This document shows, one piece after another, positions 30,691 to 41,433 of a stretch of DNA of 64,000 nt. Location: NCBI GenBank assembly GCA_003331005.1, contig QENC01000001.1:368001-432000 (forward strand). Reading direction: 5' to 3'. This stretch comes from Candidatus Tokpelaia sp. JSC085. Lineage in GTDB: Bacteria > Pseudomonadota > Alphaproteobacteria > Rhizobiales > Rhizobiaceae. The notes under the pieces were generated by a model. It was not told where the DNA came from and made no database searches. It was given only the letters and a program-made list of their open reading frames with translations. The stretch's first letter is position 1. Each line of letters begins with the position of its first letter. A program made the translations under genes and the position numbers.

Positions 30691-32934
30691 TCAGAGACAG
30701 TAAAATTTACCAGATTTTGGGAATCCTCTCGGAACGACCTTGCCAACTGACGCACGGTTGCCTCTCCACTCTTCCAGTGCATCTGGTAATCGTCTAAATA
30801 CTCGCCCGGACATATCTTTCCAGAAAATTCCCTCCTCCCACGTAAAGGTTATGATATCGCTGATCCCACTCGCACGACAGTGTTGCAATCGGACCCCCCT
30901 TCCCCTGGACATTTCTGGGATCTGTGATAATGGAAAAGCCAGCATTTTACGGTCTCCATCAACAATAGCAACATAATTACCTAAAACCTTTATACAAAAA
31001 CGGGCTTTATCAGGTGTTTTTATATTTAGAATCTGTTTCCCCCTGCGTGTATTGGCCACAGCATCTCTTTCCTTGATGATAAAACCGTACCCACAATGTG
31101 ATACCACAAGCAGTTTTTCGGCTGGATCATGAACAAAGGCTGTCAGAATATCTTGATTATTATCCATATCAACGAGGATACGAATTGCTTCACCATGTCC
31201 GCGCCCACCAGGTAGAACATTCGCGTTTATTGTGTAAAATCTGCCACTTGTGCTGACAATCAGCAGCTTATCTGTATGCATAGCATGAAAAGCCTGCTTA
31301 AGCTTATCACCTTTTTTGAAGGACAGGGCTGTATAATCTAGTAAATGGCCTTGCAAAGCGCGTAACCAACCTTTTTCAGAAATAATGATTGTTACAGGTT
31401 CTTTTGCGATCATTGCCTGCTGGATATTTCCTTGAGAACGACGGGCAAACACAGTTCTGCGGCGACCGAGAACGCTGTCAGGGCAGAATTTGTTTCTAAC
31501 GACTGTAATCTCAGCAGCTATAGCCTGCCATTGTTTTTGCTCTGAAGAAAGTAGCGTTTCAATCTTCTTCTGCTCAACCCCTAAGAAGTCAAACTTCTTT
31601 TTAAGATTCAATTCTTCTAATTTATAAAGAGCACGCAACCGCATATTCAGTATAGCATCTGCCTGTAATTCGCTGAAGTTGAATCGTTGTATAAGCGCAA
31701 TTTTTGGCTTATCTTCTTCACGAAGAATACGGATAATTATATCAAGATTCAGATAAGCAGTTAGATAACCACTAAGAACTTTCAACCGACGGACAATGTC
31801 TTTCAAGCGATATTCCAGACGGCGCTGGAGCACTTCCCTGCGGTGGGTGAGCCATTGCTGCAAAACTTCTCGTAGGGAAAGAACATGGGGGACACGCCCG
31901 ATAGCAAGAACATTCATATTCAATGGGACCCGCACCTCAAAATCTGTGAGTCTGAACAGTGATTCCATCAGCAGAACGGGATCTACTGTACGATTCCTCG
32001 GCTCCAGTACAATGCGTATGTCTTCTGCCGACTCGTCACGAATGTCACCCAGGAGCGGTAATTTACGCGCAAGCAATATCTCTGCAGTCTTTTCTAGAAG
32101 ACGTGCTTTCTGCACCTGATAGGGAATTTCAGTGACAATTATCGCATAAACACCGCGGCTACCTTCTTCTTTATACCACCGTGCCTGTAAACGAAAGGTG
32201 CCACGCCCTGTCTTATAAGCGTCTCGGATGCAGTCTGTTGATTCAACAAGCACACCTCCAGTTGGAAAATCCGGACCAGGAACAAAATGAACAAGATCAG
32301 CACATGAGGCATCCGGATGAGCAATCAGATACAACGCAGCTTCACAAAGTTCGGCAATATTGTGGGGCGGAATAGATGTGGCCATGCCAACAGCTATACC
32401 AGACGCACCATTTGCTAAGAGATTTGGAAAAGCTGCAGGGAGAACAATCGGTTCTTCATCTTCTTGATTATAAGTCGGATGGAATGCAACCGCATTTTCT
32501 GAGATACCCTCAAGAAGGAGCATAGAGCTATCAGTTAAACGCGCTTCAGTATAGCGCATAGCAGCAGCGCTATCTCCATCAATATTGCCAAAATTTCCTT
32601 GCCCGTCAATGAGTGGATAGCGCGTAGTAAAATCCTGTGCAAGCCGCACCAGAGCTTCATAAATCGATACGTCACCATGCGGATGAAACTTCCCCATCAC
32701 ATCACCAATAATCCGGGCGCATTTCACATAAGCTTGATCAGGATTGAGCTGTAAAAGCCACATGGCATGAAAAATGCGCCGATGTACTGGCTTCAAGCCA
32801 TCCCGGACGTCAGGTAATGCACGCTGCATGATGGTTGAAAGAGCATATGCTAGATAGCGTTCTTCTAAGGCTACTTTCAACCGAATTTTTTCAATATGTT
32901 CACATCTGGAATATGGAATCACTGCATCTGACAT
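30691..32934 (-). CDS. parC: DNA topoisomerase IV subunit A
   Basis: Breakage-reunion subunit that decatenates daughter chromosomes with ParE (not in the window). Its 747 residues fit alphaproteobacterial ParC. N-terminal [20 protein letters not shown], the active-site Tyr in [10 protein letters not shown] near residue 130, a coiled-coil arm (about 370-480), and C-terminal beta-pinwheel repeats such as [14 protein letters not shown] and SRGRGVRLQ are seen. In the quinolone-determining region [15 protein letters not shown], the position equal to E. coli ParC Ser80 is Val. GyrA is the alternative, but the C-terminal domain lacks an obvious GyrA box. Confidence 0.93.
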   Translation of the reverse strand: MSDAVIPYSRCEHIEKIRLKVALEERYLAYALSTIMQRALPDVRDGLKPVHRRIFHAMWLLQLNPDQAYVKCARIIGDVMGKFHPHGDVSIYEALVRLAQDFTTRYPLIDGQGNFGNIDGDSAAAMRYTEARLTDSSMLLLEGISENAVAFHPTYNQEDEEPIVLPAAFPNLLANGASGIAVGMATSIPPHNIAELCEAALYLIAHPDASCADLVHFVPGPDFPTGGVLVESTDCIRDAYKTGRGTFRLQARWYKEEGSRGVYAIIVTEIPYQVQKARLLEKTAEILLARKLPLLGDIRDESAEDIRIVLEPRNRTVDPVLLMESLFRLTDFEVRVPLNMNVLAIGRVPHVLSLREVLQQWLTHRREVLQRRLEYRLKDIVRRLKVLSGYLTAYLNLDIIIRILREEDKPKIALIQRFNFSELQADAILNMRLRALYKLEELNLKKKFDFLGVEQKKIETLLSSEQKQWQAIAAEITVVRNKFCPDSVLGRRRTVFARRSQGNIQQAMIAKEPVTIIISEKGWLRALQGHLLDYTALSFKKGDKLKQAFHAMHTDKLLIVSTSGRFYTINANVLPGGRGHGEAIRILVDMDNNQDILTAFVHDPAEKLLVVSHCGYGFIIKERDAVANTRRGKQILNIKTPDKARFCIKVLGNYVAIVDGDRKMLAFPLSQIPEMSRGRGVRLQHCRASGISDIITFTWEEGIFWKDMSGRVFRRLPDALEEWRGNRASVGKVVPRGFPKSGKFYCL

Positions 32935-33331
32935 AAAATGAAGATTATCAATTGATTAATTTGCATGCAACAAACTCAGGACGCAAAAATTGTATTTTCT
33001 TTGCCACAGCACTGAATCTTGTCGCATCCCAAGCAGGGGCTGCGCACTAGCAATGAATATCCTTGTTGACCAGTAAGGAATAAGGGCTTTTCTAAAAATA
33101 CCTTTTTACCTCATTCTTCATATGCTCAATGAGATATAATGAGTTGATACTTCAATTCTGCTATTATAGATTCTATTCTATTCACAATTATTGCAATAAA
33201 ATTTGTATATCCTCGATCTTGAGGAAGGTCAGAGACTTTCTGCAAATCGTCTTTTTCTCGAGGCTATCCAATGACGGACAAACATTGTAAAAACAACAGA
33301 CATGATTTTCTAGTTTATCAGGTATATCTCT
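32935..33331. other. Divergent intergenic region parC/PBP
   Basis: About 400 bases between the divergent parC and penicillin-binding protein genes. No coding or RNA signal is evident. Confidence 0.5.
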
Positions 33332-35533
33332 ATGTCGCAATTTAGAAAGCTAGCCTGTTATCAATTATTGCTGATCGTGTTTGATGCCTGGATTAATACT
33401 GGGATCTATCGTATCGGTGTTGCATGCTCGAATTTCTGGGAACAGTGTATCATGGTCTCCTCTTTTTTCCGCGTGAGAGGTGCGATTCGATTTGTTATTG
33501 AAATTCTTAACGAGATACTGACCCTTGGATTCATCGGATTAACTGTGTTCACAGCTGTTGGACTATCTGTTTTCGAAGTGACCAAAGAGGGTTTGGGCAC
33601 ACAGGACGATCTTAGTGTGACTTTTCTCGATCGGAATGGCAATGTTATAGGCCAACGCGGCAGCATCTCCTATAATAAAAATAATGTGCCAGTTATAGAA
33701 ATTCCAGATTATTTAATCAAAGCGGTCCTGTCTACTGAAGACCGTCGTTTTTTTCAACATAAAGGTATTGATTTACATGGGTTATCACGGGCTCTTAGTC
33801 AAAACATAAGAGCAAGTAGTGTGATTCAGGGTGGCTCTACCCTGACACAACAATTGGCTAAAAATCTTTTTTTAAACAATGAACGTGTACTTAAACGCAA
33901 GATCAAAGAAGCATATCTTGCTATATGGCTTGAGGCAAACTTAAGCAAACAAGAGATTTTACAACTGTATCTTGATCGAGCTTATATGGGCGGTGGAAAT
34001 TTCGGCATTACATCTGCGGCTGAATTCTATTTTGATAAGAACATACGCAATATTTCTCTAGCAGAAGCGGCCATGCTTGTAGGCCTTTTCAAAGCACCTG
34101 GGAAATATGCTCCTCATGTTCATCTGCCAGCAGCCCGCGCACGTGCGAATATAGTTCTTTCCAATCTTGTTGAGAATGGACTAATGACTGAGGGACAAAT
34201 CGCAGATGCACGTCATTATCCAGCAAAAATAGTTACCAGTTTGAAATATAAAAAACATCCCAATTATTTTCTAGATTGGGTGTTCGAAGAAATTCGTAAA
34301 ATACGCCATCAACTGCATGAAAACACCCTGATTGTGCGCACCACACTTGATCTGAACCTGCAGAAAATAGCAGAAGAATCGATTGAATTTTACCTGACCA
34401 AGTATGGGAAACAATTCAATGTCTCACAGGCTGCAACAGTGATTCTTGCTAACGATGGTTCGGTACGTGCTATTGTTGGAGGACGTGATTACAGTGCAAG
34501 CCAGTTTAACCGTGCAACACAGGCAAGACGCCAGACTGGTTCTTCCTTTAAACCTTATGTCTATGCTATCGCTATGGAAAATGGCTTGAGTCCGCAATCC
34601 ATTGTCATGGATGCACCGATCAATTGGGGAGGATGGGAACCGCGCAACTATGATAGGCGCTACACAGGACGTATTGATCTTACCACGGCGTTTGTAAAAT
34701 CTCTGAATACAGTCCCAGTTCGTATAGCCTATCAACATCTGCACCGTTCAACAAAACAAATTGTTAGCCTTATAAAAGGCATGGGCATTGAATCACCGGT
34801 TTCTAGCCATAAAACTATGGTACTTGGTACTTCAGGCATGACAGTTATGGATCAGGCTACAGGCTTTAATGTTTTTGCCAACGGTGGTATTGCGGGGAAT
34901 CGTCATGGGTTTACACAGATTTTTTCAGCTGACGGCAGAATGCTATGGAATTGGACCGACAATGGTCTAAAACTGCGACGGGTTTTAAGTGAGAAGGCCG
35001 CGCATGATCTAAATTCCATGCTGATCCAGGTACCTATACGTGGAACAGGACAGCGTGCTGCATTACCGATGACACGTGTTGCTGGGAAAACCGGCACAAC
35101 ACAAGCTTATCGTGATGCTTGGTTTGTCGGATTTACCGGTGATTATACCGCTGCGGTTTGGATGGGCAATGATGATTGTTCATCTATGAACCGATTAACA
35201 GGAGGAGTTGTTCCAGCAATGATTTGGCAGCGTATGATGTTTTATATGCATCAAAACTCTAGGCTTAAACCCATACAGGGAATCGAAAACAGTCTCCTGA
35301 TTGCATCAGATGCCGTCCGTACAAATGAGAATAGTCGCACATCTCCTCTACAAGATCGGCCAATGACCCTTTCTACAGAATCACTCCAAATCATCCGCGA
35401 GATCGCGACAGCCCTGCAACATGAGCTATATACTCTTGCCCGTAATCCTGCTCATCAACCTGAAAAATGGTCACCTCATGTGCCAGTATCCGATAAGTTG
35501 ACTTTTGAGCTTAGGAGCGAAATTCGAGAATAG
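33332..35533 (+). CDS. Class A penicillin-binding protein (PBP1-type)
   Basis: Bifunctional peptidoglycan synthase of 733 residues anchored by one N-terminal membrane helix (about residues 60-82). The GT51 transglycosylase follows with STEDRRFFQHKGID (catalytic Glu) and IQGGSTLTQQLAKNL. The transpeptidase has the SXXK motif in RQTGSSFKPYVY, KSLN as the SxN box, and GKTGTTQAYRDAWF as the KTG box. All catalytic motifs are intact. It is followed by the DUF1214/DUF1254 pair on the same strand. Whether it corresponds to PBP1a or PBP1c of relatives cannot be fixed here. Confidence 0.93.
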   Translation: MSQFRKLACYQLLLIVFDAWINTGIYRIGVACSNFWEQCIMVSSFFRVRGAIRFVIEILNEILTLGFIGLTVFTAVGLSVFEVTKEGLGTQDDLSVTFLDRNGNVIGQRGSISYNKNNVPVIEIPDYLIKAVLSTEDRRFFQHKGIDLHGLSRALSQNIRASSVIQGGSTLTQQLAKNLFLNNERVLKRKIKEAYLAIWLEANLSKQEILQLYLDRAYMGGGNFGITSAAEFYFDKNIRNISLAEAAMLVGLFKAPGKYAPHVHLPAARARANIVLSNLVENGLMTEGQIADARHYPAKIVTSLKYKKHPNYFLDWVFEEIRKIRHQLHENTLIVRTTLDLNLQKIAEESIEFYLTKYGKQFNVSQAATVILANDGSVRAIVGGRDYSASQFNRATQARRQTGSSFKPYVYAIAMENGLSPQSIVMDAPINWGGWEPRNYDRRYTGRIDLTTAFVKSLNTVPVRIAYQHLHRSTKQIVSLIKGMGIESPVSSHKTMVLGTSGMTVMDQATGFNVFANGGIAGNRHGFTQIFSADGRMLWNWTDNGLKLRRVLSEKAAHDLNSMLIQVPIRGTGQRAALPMTRVAGKTGTTQAYRDAWFVGFTGDYTAAVWMGNDDCSSMNRLTGGVVPAMIWQRMMFYMHQNSRLKPIQGIENSLLIASDAVRTNENSRTSPLQDRPMTLSTESLQIIREIATALQHELYTLARNPAHQPEKWSPHVPVSDKLTFELRSEIRE

Positions 35534-35559
35534 AAGAGTCTCATCTGGGCTTTAACACC

Positions 35560-36150
35560 ATGTTACGTACCGTCTCGCTAACAGCAACTGTTCTATTGAT
35601 TGCCATTACTAGTGGACTCTGGAGTATCCATCATGTCCTGACAACTTTTTGTGGATTTGATAAAATGCGAATTGGGCAGTGGGAAGCATTTCCCAATGCC
35701 GGGACAGAGAATGCTGATCCTTATTTTTTGGCCTATACAGTTTGGCAGGGGCATGTCGCTCTTGGGAGAGCGGAAGGTCTCAGTTTGTATCTCTGGAAAG
35801 ATGATGAAGATAAACCGTTAACCGGTCAGTGCCGCTATCGCTTCAAAGGTTTGGTCCCGGAAACACGATTCTTCACACTGTATGCAGTGGATAAACATTT
35901 TATACCTGTAAATATGAATCGTTTGCTTCCATCAGCACTATATTCTCATGAAATCATCCGGTATGAAAATACGGAAATGACTATTCTTATTTCGTCCACT
36001 GCTGAACCAGGGAATTGGTTGGCTGTGAAAACAAGAAAAGAATATGGTTTAGTTCTAACACTGTATGATACACAAATTGTGACCACAAGCGGTCTGACAC
36101 AGCGTATCATGCCATCGGTTGAGCGGATAAAAGAGGGTCATTGTGTTTAG
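35560..36150 (+). CDS. DUF1214 membrane-anchored protein
   Basis: A 196-residue protein with an N-terminal membrane segment (about residues 7-27) and a DUF1214 domain: QWEAFPNAGTENADPYFLAY, GRAEGLSLYLWKDDEDKPL, TGQCRYRFKG and TRFFTLYAVDK. The molecular function is unknown. It lies 26 bases after the PBP gene and overlaps the DUF1254 gene by 8 bases. Paired DUF1214/DUF1254 genes are a recurrent arrangement in Hyphomicrobiales. Confidence 0.85.
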   Translation: MLRTVSLTATVLLIAITSGLWSIHHVLTTFCGFDKMRIGQWEAFPNAGTENADPYFLAYTVWQGHVALGRAEGLSLYLWKDDEDKPLTGQCRYRFKGLVPETRFFTLYAVDKHFIPVNMNRLLPSALYSHEIIRYENTEMTILISSTAEPGNWLAVKTRKEYGLVLTLYDTQIVTTSGLTQRIMPSVERIKEGHCV

Positions 36151-36673
36151 AGTTCTTTATGCTATTGTGCTGGGCTTACTTGGAGGAGTGATCATTCACA
36201 TTTGTGTGCTTCTGCTCATTTCCCATTATACTAGAAAAAGCATATGGTTCCAGATATTACAGAGTAGTCCGCCTTACAGATTACAAACTCTTGATCTAGA
36301 AAATCCAATTATGAAAACCTCTGATTCTCTTTTCAGACTAGCAACATGTTATTTTCATTTAACAGATGAACCTGTACATATCACTGCTAGAGGTCATGTT
36401 CCCTTTTGGTCACTGTCACTTTATAATGCCATGGGTATTAATGTATACAGTATTAACAATTACACAGCGCCAAATGGTGTTCTTGACATGGTGGTTAGTG
36501 CTCCGATTCAGGCTACTGTTTTCAAGAAAAGCATCCATATGGATACTGTTTTAACAGTTCAAAATACGGAAAACGCTTTTTTAATCTTACGCGTTTTCAG
36601 ACCATCATCTGATTGGGATAAACGGGTTGCAGCCTTTTTCGCTAGTGTAAACTGCAAACGGATTAATGACTAA
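36143..36673 (+). CDS. DUF1254-type membrane-anchored protein
   Basis: A 176-residue partner of the preceding gene. It has an N-terminal membrane helix (about residues 7-27), then a DUF1254-like domain with FRLATCYFHLTDEPVHITAR, VPFWSLSLYNAMGINVYSIN and FLILRVFRPSSDWD. Function unknown; co-translation with the DUF1214 gene is suggested by the 8-base overlap. Confidence 0.82.
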   Translation: MFRVLYAIVLGLLGGVIIHICVLLLISHYTRKSIWFQILQSSPPYRLQTLDLENPIMKTSDSLFRLATCYFHLTDEPVHITARGHVPFWSLSLYNAMGINVYSINNYTAPNGVLDMVVSAPIQATVFKKSIHMDTVLTVQNTENAFLILRVFRPSSDWDKRVAAFFASVNCKRIND

Positions 36674-36714
36674 CACACATGGGCTAGAAAAAGCCACTTT
36701 TACCATCTGTATAA

Positions 36715-37497
36715 TTATCCTAATATTCCTATTTCACGCATTTTTTCCATAAGTACACGATCTATCTGACCTGTCTCTGGTAAAGCAAACATATCCTGAA
36801 AAGAAAAAACGGCTTGCTCCGTTGCCTTATCAACCATACCGTTAATGACTATGTCACTATTGCCAAATAACCGCAAGGCATTCTGAACACTCATAATAGC
36901 TTCCTTCGTCAGGTGTAACTGCTCCGCTTCTCTATCTTTCTTGATACTTGACAAAACATCTACACCGATCTGACCGCGAATAATAGCGCCAATTTTATCT
37001 GTTCTTGCAACAGAAAGAGCTTGATTATTCACAATACCTTTTTGCAGTTGTTGCCATCTCTGGATTGCCTCTCTTGTCTGAGGACCACTTAAACCATCAA
37101 TCTCACCGCTATATAGTCCAAGAGCAGTCAGTTTTTTTTGCATGATCTCAAGATCACTATTGCGTCCGATGACAGTTAATGATTGCCTGTGCTGCACATC
37201 CGTGCTAACATGCTCTCTTGAGACCACATGATCTTTTTCTACAAGACTTCCCAAACAGGGATGCCCAAAACGTGTTGAGAAAAAAATACTACGACAAAAG
37301 CCAGGCTGCCTAAAGAAAGCATTATACCAAACAAAACTGAAATGGATCATAAAAAGAACCAATCCAAATACCACCAAAGGATTTTCGAACAGGCGGCGCA
37401 GCATTGTGCTAATTAACCAATACAGAACCTTACCCATGATATAAAAAAACCTTATAATGAGACTAGGTTGACTAGTAGATTTCTTTCTTATCATCAT
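36715..37497 (-). CDS. Membrane-anchored protein with two peptidoglycan-binding domains
   Basis: A 260-residue protein with a membrane segment at about residues 41-60 and two PG_binding_1 repeats. The first lies at about 112-160 (IMQKKLTALGLYSGEIDGLSG, then QTREAIQRWQQ). The second lies at about 203-257 (IMSVQNALRLFGNSDIVINGMVD interrupted by no stop, then FQDMFALPETGQID). It likely tethers an envelope function to murein. It is convergent with the DUF1254 gene. Confidence 0.85.
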   Translation of the reverse strand: MMIRKKSTSQPSLIIRFFYIMGKVLYWLISTMLRRLFENPLVVFGLVLFMIHFSFVWYNAFFRQPGFCRSIFFSTRFGHPCLGSLVEKDHVVSREHVSTDVQHRQSLTVIGRNSDLEIMQKKLTALGLYSGEIDGLSGPQTREAIQRWQQLQKGIVNNQALSVARTDKIGAIIRGQIGVDVLSSIKKDREAEQLHLTKEAIMSVQNALRLFGNSDIVINGMVDKATEQAVFSFQDMFALPETGQIDRVLMEKMREIGILG

Positions 37498-38138
37498 CTG
37501 TCTTCATTAGCTCATATTTTTTATACTGGGCTAGCTAGATAGGAGGAGGACAACATGTTTTACAGGTTGTTGTCCCAGATTAATGTCTGTATCTATAAAA
37601 GCCAGGTGAAACATTAGCGCTCTTGTCTTTTTGGCTGTCAATCCTTTCAGCAGCTATCTTAATAGATAGTATTGCTCTTGCAATAGACTCTTGAGAACCT
37701 CTCCTTGTCTTCATGTGGTCTTCATTGTAACTATACTTTAGCAAACCATCTGAGGCTGATATCAGTACATGTCTGTGCATTGCAAACGCTCATGGCATTG
37801 CCATTATATCAAGTGCAGTTTCTATTTCAGAGAAATGAGTACGTACGCATTTTTATATTTAAAAGGCAATAATCTTAAGATATTCTTCCAGTAATAGAAC
37901 TGGAAAATTATTATCATTGTTTCAATCTGGCTTTTCAAGAGCATTCAGGAGAAAAACGCTCTCCATAATAGGCTTAGAGCAGTATTCCAAGCTATCTCAA
38001 CACCACTAGGATTCCCAAGATGTACTTTGACCCAATTCTTTGTAAATCTATACCCGATACGGGATAATGATGGTATGATAGTGATATAATTGGGGTGGTG
38101 AATCTTGAAGAGACTCTTAATAGAAGATGCAATGACGG
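37498..38138. other. Long interval, possible gene remnant
   Basis: About 640 bases before sufE. A 66-codon minus-strand frame (37580-37780) contains SQESIARAILSIKIAAERID. Its position suggests the remnant of a small envelope protein of the DUF5330 kind found near sufE in relatives, but this is weak. A perfect 8-bp inverted repeat, GGACAACA/TGTTGTCC, lies at 37548-37575 without a T-run. Confidence 0.35.
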
Positions 38139-38573
38139 ATGATACAGACCATAACAGATATTGGGAACGCTTTTTCCTTTCTTGATGACTGGGAAGACCG
38201 ATACCGTTACATTATAGAACTTGGCTATCAGTTAAAACCCTATCCTCAATCAGCCAGAGACGATGCACACAGGATTTCAGGCTGTGTTAGTCAGGTATGG
38301 CTGGTCAGTCATCATGAGAGTGAGGAAGAGGAAGAAGATCCTGTTCTAACTTTCAAAGGAGACGCAGATGCCCACCTGGTCAAGGGGTTGCTTTATATTA
38401 TTCTTGTTTTGTATTCGGGCAAACGTGCTTCTGAAATACTAGCAATAGATGCAGCATCTCTTCTGAAATCTTTAGGATTGGATCAATACCTGACATCACA
38501 GCGTTTAACCGGATTAACATCTCTGATTACACAAATCCGAAGACAGGCAGCTAAGAGCTACCTAAGGTCATAA
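38139..38573 (+). CDS. sufE: SufE-family cysteine desulfuration protein
   Basis: Accepts sulfur from SufS for Fe-S cluster assembly. It has 144 residues with the family core YRYIIELGYQLKPYP, the acceptor cysteine in RISGCVSQVWL near residue 51, and a C-terminal LTSQRLTGLTSLITQIRRQA helix. A run of acidic residues (ESEEEEED, about 66-73) is an oddity of this copy. The suf operon itself is not in the window. It is convergent with mucR; the stops are 2 bases apart. Confidence 0.94.
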   Translation: MIQTITDIGNAFSFLDDWEDRYRYIIELGYQLKPYPQSARDDAHRISGCVSQVWLVSHHESEEEEEDPVLTFKGDADAHLVKGLLYIILVLYSGKRASEILAIDAASLLKSLGLDQYLTSQRLTGLTSLITQIRRQAAKSYLRS

Positions 38574-38575
38574 TT

Positions 38576-39010
38576 TCACGGCTCTTTTCGCGTACGTTGA
38601 TGTCCTAATCCCATTTCCTTAGCAAGCATTGAGCGTGCTTTCGCATAATGCGGGGCAACCATAGGATAGTCAGCACCCAAGTCCCATTTCTCACGGTACT
38701 GTTCCGGTGTCATATTGTAGTGCGTCATCAGGTGACGTTTCAGAGATTTGAACTTCTTCCCATCTTCCAGACAAATGATGTATTCATCTGTAATAGAACG
38801 TTTTGGATGAACTGCTGGTTTTTGTTTCTCGGAAGTCATCTCTACTATTCTTATGGATTCAGCATGGGCCAGGGCAGCATGCACTTCAGTAATAAGCGCT
38901 GGCAGATTGTCCGTACGGCACACATTATTGCTCACATAAGCAGATACAATACCAGCAGTCAATGCAATAAGTTTTTCATTATTTTCTTCAACTTTTTCTT
39001 GAACATTCAT
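38576..39010 (-). CDS. mucR: MucR/Ros-family transcriptional regulator
   Basis: A 144-residue zinc-finger regulator of the Ros/MucR family, which controls surface polysaccharide, motility and virulence genes in Hyphomicrobiales and binds AT-rich promoters. N-terminal oligomerisation part: [19 protein letters not shown]-binding part: [20 protein letters not shown] followed by [13 protein letters not shown]. The finger uses Cys-x2-Asp with two His, the variant known from several MucR proteins. The AT-rich 5' region may bind MucR itself; autoregulation is inferred. Confidence 0.95.
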   Translation of the reverse strand: MNVQEKVEENNEKLIALTAGIVSAYVSNNVCRTDNLPALITEVHAALAHAESIRIVEMTSEKQKPAVHPKRSITDEYIICLEDGKKFKSLKRHLMTHYNMTPEQYREKWDLGADYPMVAPHYAKARSMLAKEMGLGHQRTRKEP

Positions 39011-39377
39011 CTGACGATCCTTCTGAAGTGAGACTCAAATATTTTCCTACTTTTCGATTGAATACTTGCTACACACTAAAAATTGTCCTCTTTATTATCT
39101 TTATTAAAAGATTACATAATAGAAAATTATGTCAGCTAATATCACTGATATTTATTTTGTCAATTATTGTATTTAAAATTCAATTAATATATGGATATAT
39201 ATTTCGAGAATGTATAGCCTATATAACAAAATAGGATCTTAATATTTATATTAGTGAGAAATAAAGAATACAGTCTATCTGATAATCTTTTTAAACAGGA
39301 AATGATTCCCTGCAATCTATCCAACCAGTCCAGTCACTGAGCACGCCTACTAAATAAAACGGAAAGCAGTCCACCTA
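39011..39377. other. Very AT-rich interval upstream of mucR
   Basis: About 370 bases, with long A/T stretches around 39050-39260, between mucR and the purU stop. No gene is supported. The composition is what MucR-type proteins prefer as target. Confidence 0.45.
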
Positions 39378-40250
39378 TTACTTTCTAGAGTAACTACCTG
39401 AACTTGCAGGAAATACTATTACTCTATTGCCGTTTATAAAGGTCCGATGCTGAATATGTGCAAGAACAGCTCTTGCAAGAACCTGTGCCTCAATATCTCT
39501 CCCAATTGAAACAAAATCACTGGAATTTTGTGCGTGGGTAATGCGTGCCACATCCTGTTCAATAATAGGACCTTCGTCTAGATCCATTGTTACATAATGT
39601 GCTGTAGCACCAATCAGTTTAACCCCACGCTGATATGCTTGCCGGTAAGGATCTGCTCCCTTGAAGCTTGGCAGAAATGAATGATGAATATTGATAACTC
39701 GTCCTGCCATCTCATGACACAAGTTTTCTGAAAGAATCTGCATATAACGGGCGAGAACAACAAGCTCTGCTCCATTTTTTCTAATAACATCTCTTAATTG
39801 TAGTTCTGCATGTGTTTTAAGCTTTGTTGCCTTTATATGATAATATGGAATGCCGTAACTGAGTACCTTCTTCTGATGCTCAGAATAGTTGGATATAACC
39901 GCAACTATATCAATGGGAAGAGATCCAATTTGCCAACGGTACAGTAGGTCATTGAGACAGTGGCCGAAACGCGAGACCATCAGTATCACTTTCATCCGTT
40001 GCAGTTCTGCATAAAAATTTGCTTTCATCGAAAATTTATTGCAGATACCAGCAAAGCCTTCTGACAACTTTTGAAGTGTCTTGCCTTCCTCGCTGACAAA
40101 GACAACTCGCATAAAAAAACTTCCACTGTCCAAGTCATCAAACTGGGAAGAGTCAACAATATTGCAACCATTTTCTGCAAGATACGAAGACACAGCTGCC
40201 ACTATTCCTCTTGTTGAATCGCAGGATATTGTCAGGATAACCCAATTCAT
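39378..40250 (-). CDS. purU: Formyltetrahydrofolate deformylase
   Basis: Hydrolyses 10-formyl-THF to formate and THF, supplying formate for PurT and balancing one-carbon pools. The 290 residues hold an N-terminal ACT domain (ILTISCDSTRGIVAAVSSYL) and a C-terminal formyltransferase fold with VINIHHSFLPSFKGADPY (His of the active site) and GATAHYVTMDLDEGPIIEQD (Asp). It stands alone. Confidence 0.95.
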   Translation of the reverse strand: MNWVILTISCDSTRGIVAAVSSYLAENGCNIVDSSQFDDLDSGSFFMRVVFVSEEGKTLQKLSEGFAGICNKFSMKANFYAELQRMKVILMVSRFGHCLNDLLYRWQIGSLPIDIVAVISNYSEHQKKVLSYGIPYYHIKATKLKTHAELQLRDVIRKNGAELVVLARYMQILSENLCHEMAGRVINIHHSFLPSFKGADPYRQAYQRGVKLIGATAHYVTMDLDEGPIIEQDVARITHAQNSSDFVSIGRDIEAQVLARAVLAHIQHRTFINGNRVIVFPASSGSYSRK

Positions 40251-41160
40251 TTTTTACATAAATCCAACAAAATTCTAAATTTTCCTCTGTTACTAGCTAT
40301 GCGCTATTATTCATTCAATAACATTTAAATTATTTATATCTGATATATGATCAATAGAACTATGCGAATCTTATATGATATATTCAATATCATGGTTATT
40401 TTTTTTACTTTGAATCTCTAACCTTCAAAGGGACGATTCTCAATGACATCACCTTGTTAAATAGGAACGCTCATTTGTTACATAATTTTTCCGTCATGTC
40501 CCCTGTCTACAAAAGGACTTGCTTGTGTTTATTTCTTATAAAATAGAGATCTACGAGGCTATTGTCATCAGGCAGGCAGCCAGGATAGACAGGATAGATA
40601 AGATAGATCGATGACTGTCTAGTTAGATACACCCCCGTTTTTTTATGAACATATCACCTGTATTCGTTAGCAAGCTAAGAACAAAAAAATATTACTAACT
40701 ACTACATCAGCGCAGCGTATGCAGGAATGTATGAAACACAAAACACTCCTGTTTTATCCAAAGAGGCCTGCTTGCCTAAATTCTCTCCTATAACGAGCTT
40801 TCAATCCAGTGAACTTTGCAGAATTTAATTTTACTCGCATCTTTCAATTGCATTACGGAGAGAAAGCCATAAAAGAAGCAAATCTACCCTTTTAGGAGCG
40901 ACAACCCTACCTGAAATAAGATACGGCATGAAAGAAAGAAATTTTGGCATATTTTTAACAATATCCCAGCAAAAAATGCTTGCTAAAGTACAGATAATCA
41001 AGCAGAATACCAAACGTTCGGGCGTTTTACGAACATCGGAAGACTGAATTTGGCGTTATTGAATCGCTATAAATTCCGGATTATTTTTCCGGTCAAGGGG
41101 GTTGCTTTCTGAATTCAAAAATTGCCTGCGTAACACGCCGTAGGGTGCATGATGCGTCTG
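40251..41160. other. Longest gene-free interval of the window
   Basis: About 900 bases between purU and the cspA leader. It contains a short degenerate GATAGA-type run (about 40586-40612) and a 60-codon minus-strand frame at 40831-41013 without family similarity. Nothing can be assigned. It may hold eroded genes. Confidence 0.5.
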
Positions 41161-41161
41161 G

Positions 41162-41197
41162 CGGTTTTATCATCCGGTTTTTTTTGATAAAAGGCCG
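41162..41197 (+). promoter_or_regulatory. Hairpin in the cspA 5' untranslated region
   Basis: TTTTATCA (41165-41172) pairs perfectly with TGATAAAA (41185-41192), closed by CGG/CCG at the base with a two-base bulge. It ends 7 bases before the GAAGGAAG ribosome site. A temperature-dependent role is plausible for a cold-shock gene but is inferred. Confidence 0.55.
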
Positions 41198-41217
41198 TTT
41201 CAAGAAGGAAGAAATAT

Positions 41218-41433
41218 ATGGCTCAAACGGGTGCAGTGAAGTTTTTTAATTATGAAAAAGGCTATGGTTTTATTGAGCCTGATGATGGTAGTCCGGATAT
41301 TTTTGTGCATGTATCGGCGTTACAAGCAGCTCGTATCCCGGAGCTTAAAGACAAGCAAAAGGTTTCTTTTGATACTGAGCCTGATCGTCATGGAAAAGGG
41401 CCGAAGGCAATTAACATCACTACAATTGATTGA
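41218..41433 (+). CDS. cspA: Cold-shock protein
   Basis: A single cold-shock domain of 71 residues that binds single-stranded RNA/DNA. RNP1 is KGYGFIEPDD (a variant of KGFGFI) and RNP2 is DIFVHVSAL. A strong GAAGGAAG ribosome site lies 6 bases upstream. A 14-bp tandem duplication runs through the stop codon and an intrinsic terminator follows about 40 bases on. Confidence 0.96.
   Translation: MAQTGAVKFFNYEKGYGFIEPDDGSPDIFVHVSALQAARIPELKDKQKVSFDTEPDRHGKGPKAINITTID

Noticed and set aside
37580-37780. 66-codon minus-strand frame before sufE
   Set aside because: Resemblance to DUF5330 rests on position and a weak helix pattern; kept only as a remark on the interval.
40586-40612. Degenerate GATAGA-like run
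   Set aside because: Low complexity with irregular units; not a CRISPR or defined satellite.
40831-41013. 60-codon minus-strand frame, with a vague RVDLLLLWLSLR likeness to the C-terminus of the ORF at 20881-21213
   Set aside because: The likeness is a few hydrophobic residues and is not enough to call a repeated family.
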